A program made the position numbers and the translations under genes. Source: Rhizobium sp. CF080 (GTDB taxonomy: Bacteria; Pseudomonadota; Alphaproteobacteria; Rhizobiales; Rhizobiaceae). Taken from it: a stretch of 64,000 bases of DNA. A model generated the notes under the pieces. It was given only the letters and a program-made list of their open reading frames with translations. It had not been told where the DNA came from and searched no databases. This document shows, piece after piece, positions 60,481-64,000 of the stretch (position 1 is the first letter of the stretch; each line of letters opens with the position of its first letter). The DNA is taken from assembly GCF_000282095.2 (NCBI RefSeq), contig NZ_AKKC02000008.1:434001-498000 (forward strand), written 5' to 3'.

Positions 60481-60510
60481 AAAAAGGCGCTTCCCGCGAG
60501 GGAAGCGCCT
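60481..60510 (-). terminator. Rho-independent terminator, minus strand
   Basis: On the minus strand AGGCGCTTCCC, loop TCGC, GGGAAGCGCCT (60510-60485) and then TTTT (60484-60481). A perfect 11-bp stem in the gap between cydA and the phosphoribosyltransferase gene. No gene on the minus strand lies upstream of it, so it points to a non-coding transcript. Confidence 0.8.
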
Positions 60511-60566
60511 AGTTGGGGAGGGTACTTATGACGCTGTCGGTCGCTTGGAGGTCATGCGCCCGACCC
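60481..60566 (-). ncRNA. Candidate small RNA with stress-type promoter
   Basis: About 86 nt on the minus strand. An EcfG-like promoter (60597-60573) predicts a start near 60566; the strong terminator at 60510-60481 gives the end. The first bases can form a hairpin (GGTCG 60565-60561 with CGACC 60543-60539). Between the hairpins lies ACCCTCCCCAACT (60523-60511), a single-stranded C-rich stretch complementary to Shine-Dalgarno sequences, as in several rhizobial trans-acting RNAs. No ORF with a credible ribosome site is present. I cannot assign it to a named family. Confidence 0.55.
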
Positions 60567-60572
60567 GCCTTG

Positions 60573-60597
60573 AACACATGATCGTGAGTTTTGTTCC
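60573..60597 (-). promoter_or_regulatory. EcfG-like promoter for the candidate small RNA
   Basis: Minus strand GGAAC (60597-60593), 17 bases, GTT (60575-60573). Divergent from a second, similar element at 60648-60672. Confidence 0.5.
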
Positions 60598-60647
60598 CCT
60601 CTCGCTTTCATTCTCGTGTTTCAAAACGGGACAGCCGGCTGCGGAGT

Positions 60648-60672
60648 GGAACCTAAACCATGTCTCAAGGTT
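60648..60672 (+). promoter_or_regulatory. EcfG-like promoter upstream of the phosphoribosyltransferase gene
   Basis: GGAAC (60648-60652), 17 bases, GTT (60670-60672), about 95 bases before the ATG at 60767. The remainder of the 428-base gap between cydA and this gene shows no coding sequence other than the candidate small RNA on the opposite strand. Confidence 0.5.
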
Positions 60673-60766
60673 GTCCGATGCCCCGGCGGTGATATGATCC
60701 GTTCCGGGCTGGCATAACGAACCAAGGGCAACGGCAGATGCCGTAGCACCGTCTCGGGAGGATGAT

Positions 60767-61450
60767 ATGTCCGGTCTAAGCCCAACCTTTATCGATCGCG
60801 AGGATGCCGGAAGGCAATTGGCGGAAGCCATGCAGGCGGCGCCGCTTCCTGATGCCGTGATCCTGGCCTTGCCGCGCGGCGGGGTTCCCGTTGCCTTCGA
60901 GGTGGCGCAACGTCTGGGGCTGCCGCTCGATCTCCTCATCGTTCGCAAGATCGGCGCGCCCGGTCATCCGGAATACGGCATCGGCGCTGTCGTCGACGGC
61001 CGGGAGCCGCATATCGTCGTCAACGAGGAGGCTGCGCGCCATTTTCACGTGCCGCCCGGCTATCTTGCGGCGGAACGCGAGCATCAGCTCGCCGAAATCG
61101 AGCGCCGCCACCGGATGTATTTCGGTGAGGACGAGCCGAGCGAACATGATCACACGGGCCGCGACATCATTCTCGTCGACGACGGCATTGCCAACGGCGT
61201 CTCGATCCGCGCCGGCATTCATGCCTTGAAGGACATGGGTGTAGCATCGATCCGGATCGCCGTGCCCGTGGCGCCGCGTCGATTGCTAGAAACGCTGCAG
61301 GAAGAGGTGGATGATATCGTCTGCCTGTCTGCGCCGGACCGCATGGAAGCGGTCAGCCTGCACTACGGCGACTTCACGGAGACGACGGACCAGGACGTGG
61401 TGCGTCTTCTGAAGGAGGCCCGGCGGCTCAGCCGCACACTGTCCCACTGA
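60767..61450 (+). CDS. Phosphoribosyltransferase-family protein
   Basis: A 227-residue protein with the type I PRTase PRPP motif DIILVDDGIANGVS (133-146) and the N-terminal LALPRGGVPVAFEVAQRLGLPLDLLIVRKIG (33-63). Unlike purine salvage enzymes the substrate hood is not recognisable. Related genes in proteobacteria are stress-induced and often occur with erythromycin-esterase or dienelactone-hydrolase genes. GGGAGGA precedes the ATG. Follows an EcfG-like promoter; converges on the phosphodiesterase gene, whose stop is four bases away. Confidence 0.87.
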   Translation: MSGLSPTFIDREDAGRQLAEAMQAAPLPDAVILALPRGGVPVAFEVAQRLGLPLDLLIVRKIGAPGHPEYGIGAVVDGREPHIVVNEEAARHFHVPPGYLAAEREHQLAEIERRHRMYFGEDEPSEHDHTGRDIILVDDGIANGVSIRAGIHALKDMGVASIRIAVPVAPRRLLETLQEEVDDIVCLSAPDRMEAVSLHYGDFTETTDQDVVRLLKEARRLSRTLSH

Positions 61451-61453
61451 GGA

Positions 61454-62224
61454 TCAGAGCTCGACCGTCACCAGGAGCGGCAGATGGTCGGAAGCCCGGC
61501 GGGAAAGCGGCGTCGAGACGACCTCAGTCGCGACCGGGGTGATTTCGCTGGAGACGAAGACGTGGTCGATCCTCAGAAGCGGAAACCGTGAAGGGAAGGT
61601 GCCCCTGGGCTTCGTCCCGCTCAGGAGTGGCGCATCCGCCATCTGACCGGCGACGGCCTTGTAGGTTGCGGTCACCGGAATGGCGTTGAAATCGCCGATC
61701 AGGATCTTCGGCTTGTCCTGGCATTCCGGGCTACCCATCCAGGAGGCCCCGAGAATCTCGCCGATCTGGCGCATCCGGTCGCTGCCCAGCAGGCCGAGAT
61801 GAGTGTTGAAGACCTGCAGCTTGTGCTCGCCGACGTCGATTTCCACCCAGACCGCACCGCGCTGCTCGCCATGCGAGGGCAGGCCTGCCCCCTTGATCAT
61901 CCTTGCCGGCAAGGCGGTCAGGATTGCGTCGCCGTAACGCTCTTCGGCGACGTTGAGCGCCGCGTGGAAGTGGAATTCCATCTGCAGCAACGAGGCGATC
62001 GTATGAGCCTGGTCGATGCCGCCGGTGCGGCTTCGGCCGACATCCAATTCCTGCAATCCGATGATATCCGGTTCCAGGGCGGCAATGACCTCGGCCACCC
62101 GGGCAGGATCAAGCCGGCGATCGGTACCGATGCAGCTATGCACATTGTAGCTCAGGATTTTCAGGCGATGCCTTGCGGGGATGAGGCGGGCCGTGGATGG
62201 CGATGCTGCTGTCTGATCCGTCAT
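61454..62224 (-). CDS. Endonuclease/exonuclease/phosphatase-family protein
   Basis: A 256-residue phosphodiesterase. Catalytic motifs: SYNVHSCIG (N27), GLQELDVG (E59), FNTHLGL, GDFNAIP, RIDHVFVS and the final SDHLPLLV histidine. No signal peptide is evident. It may act on phospholipids, DNA or nucleotide esters. The neighbouring membrane protein and phospholipase D-like genes commonly occur with it in rhizobia, pointing to lipid turnover. The promoter is the shared EcfG-like element at 62234-62258; the predicted leader is only a few bases long. Confidence 0.88.
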   Translation of the reverse strand: MTDQTAASPSTARLIPARHRLKILSYNVHSCIGTDRRLDPARVAEVIAALEPDIIGLQELDVGRSRTGGIDQAHTIASLLQMEFHFHAALNVAEERYGDAILTALPARMIKGAGLPSHGEQRGAVWVEIDVGEHKLQVFNTHLGLLGSDRMRQIGEILGASWMGSPECQDKPKILIGDFNAIPVTATYKAVAGQMADAPLLSGTKPRGTFPSRFPLLRIDHVFVSSEITPVATEVVSTPLSRRASDHLPLLVTVEL

Positions 62225-62231
62225 GGCGCTG

Positions 62232-62258
62232 GGAACACCTTGGCCCCGGTTTCGTTCC
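62232..62258. promoter_or_regulatory. Overlapping bidirectional EcfG-like promoter
   Basis: Plus strand: GGAAC (62232-62236), 16 bases, CGTT (62253-62256), an exact consensus match, 34 bases before the ATG at 62290. Minus strand: GGAAC (62258-62254), 17 bases, GTT (62236-62234), 10 bases before the phosphodiesterase ATG at 62224. The two promoters share the same bases. Confidence 0.65.
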
Positions 62259-62289
62259 CGTTCTTATACAGCCGTTTACGTGAGGGACC

Positions 62290-63231
62290 ATGATCGCCAG
62301 ACGCCATCTGCTCAAACTTCTGATCGGCGCCGCGATCTGCCTGGCAGGCTTCCTCGTTTATCGCAGTCTTGGTCGCTACTCGCTCGACGAGATCGAGGAA
62401 TCCGTTCAGTCGATCGCCGGGTTCCGGCTGGCGAGCGCCTTCTTTTTCGTCATCCTTTCCTATCTCTGCCTTGGCGGGTTCGATGCGCTCGCCGTGCGTT
62501 ATGCCGGCAAACCTCTTCTCCTGCGCCAGACTTCGCTCGCCTCCTTCACGGCGCTGTCGATCGGCCACACTGTCGGGCTTGCGGCGCTCAGCAGCGGTGC
62601 CGTGCGCTACCGGTTCTACACACGCTGGGGTCTGACCGGCGAGGATATTGCCAAGGTCATCGTGTTCTGCGGGGTGACCGTCGGCCTTGGACTTGGAACG
62701 CTCGCCGGGCTTGCACTCATCCTCCAACAAGGCGATGCGGCGGATCTGCTCGGCCTCGACGGGGCGGCACGGCTCATGGTCGGCCTTCTCTGCCTTACCG
62801 GGCCTGCGGCCTATCTGCTGATCTGTGCCTTCGTGCGCCGCCCGCTTGTCGTGCGCAACTGGCGTTTCGAGCCGCCGGCGATGCGGCTTGCGCTCGGCCA
62901 GATCGTCATCGGCACGCTGAATTTCGCCTGCGTCACGGCTTCCATCCAGCAGCTTCTGGCAAGCTTTACCGATGCCGGCTACTTGGCTGTAGCCAGCGCC
63001 TATGTCACCGCCAACATAGCCTCGCTGATCAGCCACGTGCCGGGCGGGCTCGGCGTGCTGGAGGCGACCATGCTCGGCATCCTGCCGACATCCGCCTCGA
63101 TCGGCGCGCTGGTCGCCTTCCGTGTGCTCTATTATTTCGTGCCGCTCACGGTCGGCGTGCCGACGCTTCTCGTCACCGAGGCCTATTATCGTCATCGGGG
63201 GGCTAAGTTCCTAGAGCAGACGGTGATGTGA
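62290..63231 (+). CDS. Lysylphosphatidylglycerol synthase-like transmembrane protein (UPF0104)
   Basis: A 313-residue integral membrane protein of the LPG-synthase/flippase transmembrane family, without the catalytic synthetase domain. Eight or so hydrophobic segments; LSIGHTVGLAALSSGAVRYRFYTRWGLT near 97-125 and ISHVPGGLGVLEATML near 250-265 are family signatures. Likely an inner-membrane lipid-handling protein. Its last 21 bases overlap the phospholipase D-like gene on the other strand. Confidence 0.87.
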   Translation: MIARRHLLKLLIGAAICLAGFLVYRSLGRYSLDEIEESVQSIAGFRLASAFFFVILSYLCLGGFDALAVRYAGKPLLLRQTSLASFTALSIGHTVGLAALSSGAVRYRFYTRWGLTGEDIAKVIVFCGVTVGLGLGTLAGLALILQQGDAADLLGLDGAARLMVGLLCLTGPAAYLLICAFVRRPLVVRNWRFEPPAMRLALGQIVIGTLNFACVTASIQQLLASFTDAGYLAVASAYVTANIASLISHVPGGLGVLEATMLGILPTSASIGALVAFRVLYYFVPLTVGVPTLLVTEAYYRHRGAKFLEQTVM

Positions 63232-64000
63232 CAGGCGGGAAAAAAGCCGCCTGAAACCCGCCTTGATTTCCGGGATCGGCCAGAAAGGCTGTTTCGGATC
63301 GATGATCCCCGTGCCGACCAGCGAGCTTGTCTCCCCCTTTTCCGTATCGACGACGAAGCTCCGCAGGCCGCGAGGCTTGACGTTCAATCGGTCGACGGCG
63401 GCCAGCATGGAGCCGGTTTCCTTGATGATCTGGGCCACTTCCGCCGGCGCCGCATCGAGATGTTCGGCGATCAGGTCGTTGCGGAGAGCTGTGATCGCCT
63501 GTCGTCCCGCCGGGTCCGAGGTTTCGATCGCAAGGTCCGCCTCCGTGTCCAGCCCTTCCGAACGGTTGTTCAGGTTGGAAGAGCCGACGCGCACGAACTG
63601 GTCGTCGACGATGATCAGTTTGGAATGAACGATGATCTCCTGTTCGCCGCCCTTGCCGTCCGCCGCCACGGCAAAGAAAACCCGCAGCCGCCCATAACGA
63701 TCGGCGCGCTTCAGGCGACGGATCAGCCGGTTGCGGTTGTTGCCCATCATCAGCTTTTCCAGGAAGCCGTGGGACTCGCGAGTGACGATCACGACGACCT
63801 CCGGCCCGTCGACCTTTCTGAGGCGCTTGGCGAGCGTGCGCGCCACGCCGAAGGAGGCGAGATACTGCGTTTCGATATAAAGATGGCGTTTGGCGGCCTT
63901 CAGCGCGTCATGGGTCAGCCGGATCGCCTCACGATGGCCGCGGCGGCCCTTCCACTTCCACGGCTCGGTCAGCGCCAGGCCGGTATTGCAATCGGTCAGC
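63211..64000 (-). CDS. Phospholipase D-family protein (partial, N-terminus outside window)
   Basis: The C-terminal 262 residues of a cardiolipin-synthase/phospholipase-D-type protein; the frame is open at the right edge, and a GTG at 63846 is internal, since conserved sequence (LTHDALKAAKRHLYIETQYLAS) precedes it. The second HKD motif HSKLIIVDDQFVRVGSSNLNNRS is complete. The first HKD motif must lie beyond the window. Probably acts on phospholipids together with the neighbouring phosphodiesterase and membrane protein. Confidence 0.87.
   Translation of the reverse strand, partial: LTDCNTGLALTEPWKWKGRRGHREAIRLTHDALKAAKRHLYIETQYLASFGVARTLAKRLRKVDGPEVVVIVTRESHGFLEKLMMGNNRNRLIRRLKRADRYGRLRVFFAVAADGKGGEQEIIVHSKLIIVDDQFVRVGSSNLNNRSEGLDTEADLAIETSDPAGRQAITALRNDLIAEHLDAAPAEVAQIIKETGSMLAAVDRLNVKPRGLRSFVVDTEKGETSSLVGTGIIDPKQPFWPIPEIKAGFRRLFSRLSHHRLL

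Noticed and set aside
60526..60948. A minus-strand frame crossing the candidate RNA promoter and the phosphoribosyltransferase gene
   Set aside because: It overlaps a gene with a clear PRPP motif and contains no recognisable domain; the terminator and promoter pattern fits a non-coding RNA better.
1..64000. CRISPR arrays, tRNA, rRNA, insertion sequences, integrases or phage genes
   Set aside because: I looked for regular repeats with spacers, transposase or integrase motifs and tRNA-like cloverleaf ends and saw none; without a search tool, a missed tRNA cannot be fully excluded.

Overview
The window is high-GC DNA with densely packed genes, many four-base stop/start overlaps and several ABC uptake systems. 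It also carries hydantoinase, Mo-hydroxylase and LLM-monooxygenase genes, a CydAB-DUF2474 oxidase and sequences resembling EcfG-type stress promoters. Together these point to an alphaproteobacterium of the order Hyphomicrobiales (Rhizobiales), probably Rhizobiaceae. This is inferred from gene content; no rRNA or marker gene is present. I saw no rRNA, tRNA, CRISPR array, insertion sequence or phage gene. The window reads as a catabolic and stress-response region of a soil or plant-associated bacterium.

1-16.7 kb: a partial xanthine dehydrogenase-family large subunit; an M28-type peptidase with an altered active site; an IclR regulator; and, divergent from it, a nine-gene operon. The operon holds a family-5 solute-binding protein, two permeases, two ATPases, a quinone oxidoreductase, HyuB, HyuA and an M20 dipeptidase. 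Two near-identical palindromes, before the peptidase and between iclR and the operon, suggest one IclR-controlled peptide or cyclic-amide uptake and hydrolysis unit. The solute-binding protein appears to be a natural circular permutant.

16.8-30 kb: acuI and a FadR-type regulator face a module made of an FAD-linked 2-hydroxyacid dehydrogenase, a fused indolepyruvate:ferredoxin oxidoreductase and a nucleoside hydrolase. On the opposite strand lies psuK-psuG-enoyl-CoA hydratase-ADP-forming acyl-CoA synthetase. 30-36 kb: a 2OG-Fe(II) oxygenase, a four-gene polyamine/opine-type ABC importer and a frameshifted D-threonine-aldolase-like gene.

36-57 kb: LysE exporter, NTF2-like protein, MmyB-type regulator, a transmembrane chemoreceptor, TetR plus a PaoABC-like molybdoenzyme, LysR, a small sulfite-oxidase-fold enzyme, two aminotransferases, DUF763, PptA tautomerase, a globin-coupled chemoreceptor, and an LLM monooxygenase/MFS pair facing an XRE-cupin regulator.

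57-64 kb: an apparent general-stress island. A flavodoxin-like gene, a candidate small RNA, a phosphoribosyltransferase gene and a divergent phosphodiesterase/membrane-protein pair each follow a GGAAC-N16/17-GTT promoter. A CioAB-type quinol oxidase with a 37-residue DUF2474-like subunit is embedded here, and a phospholipase D-like gene runs off the right edge.
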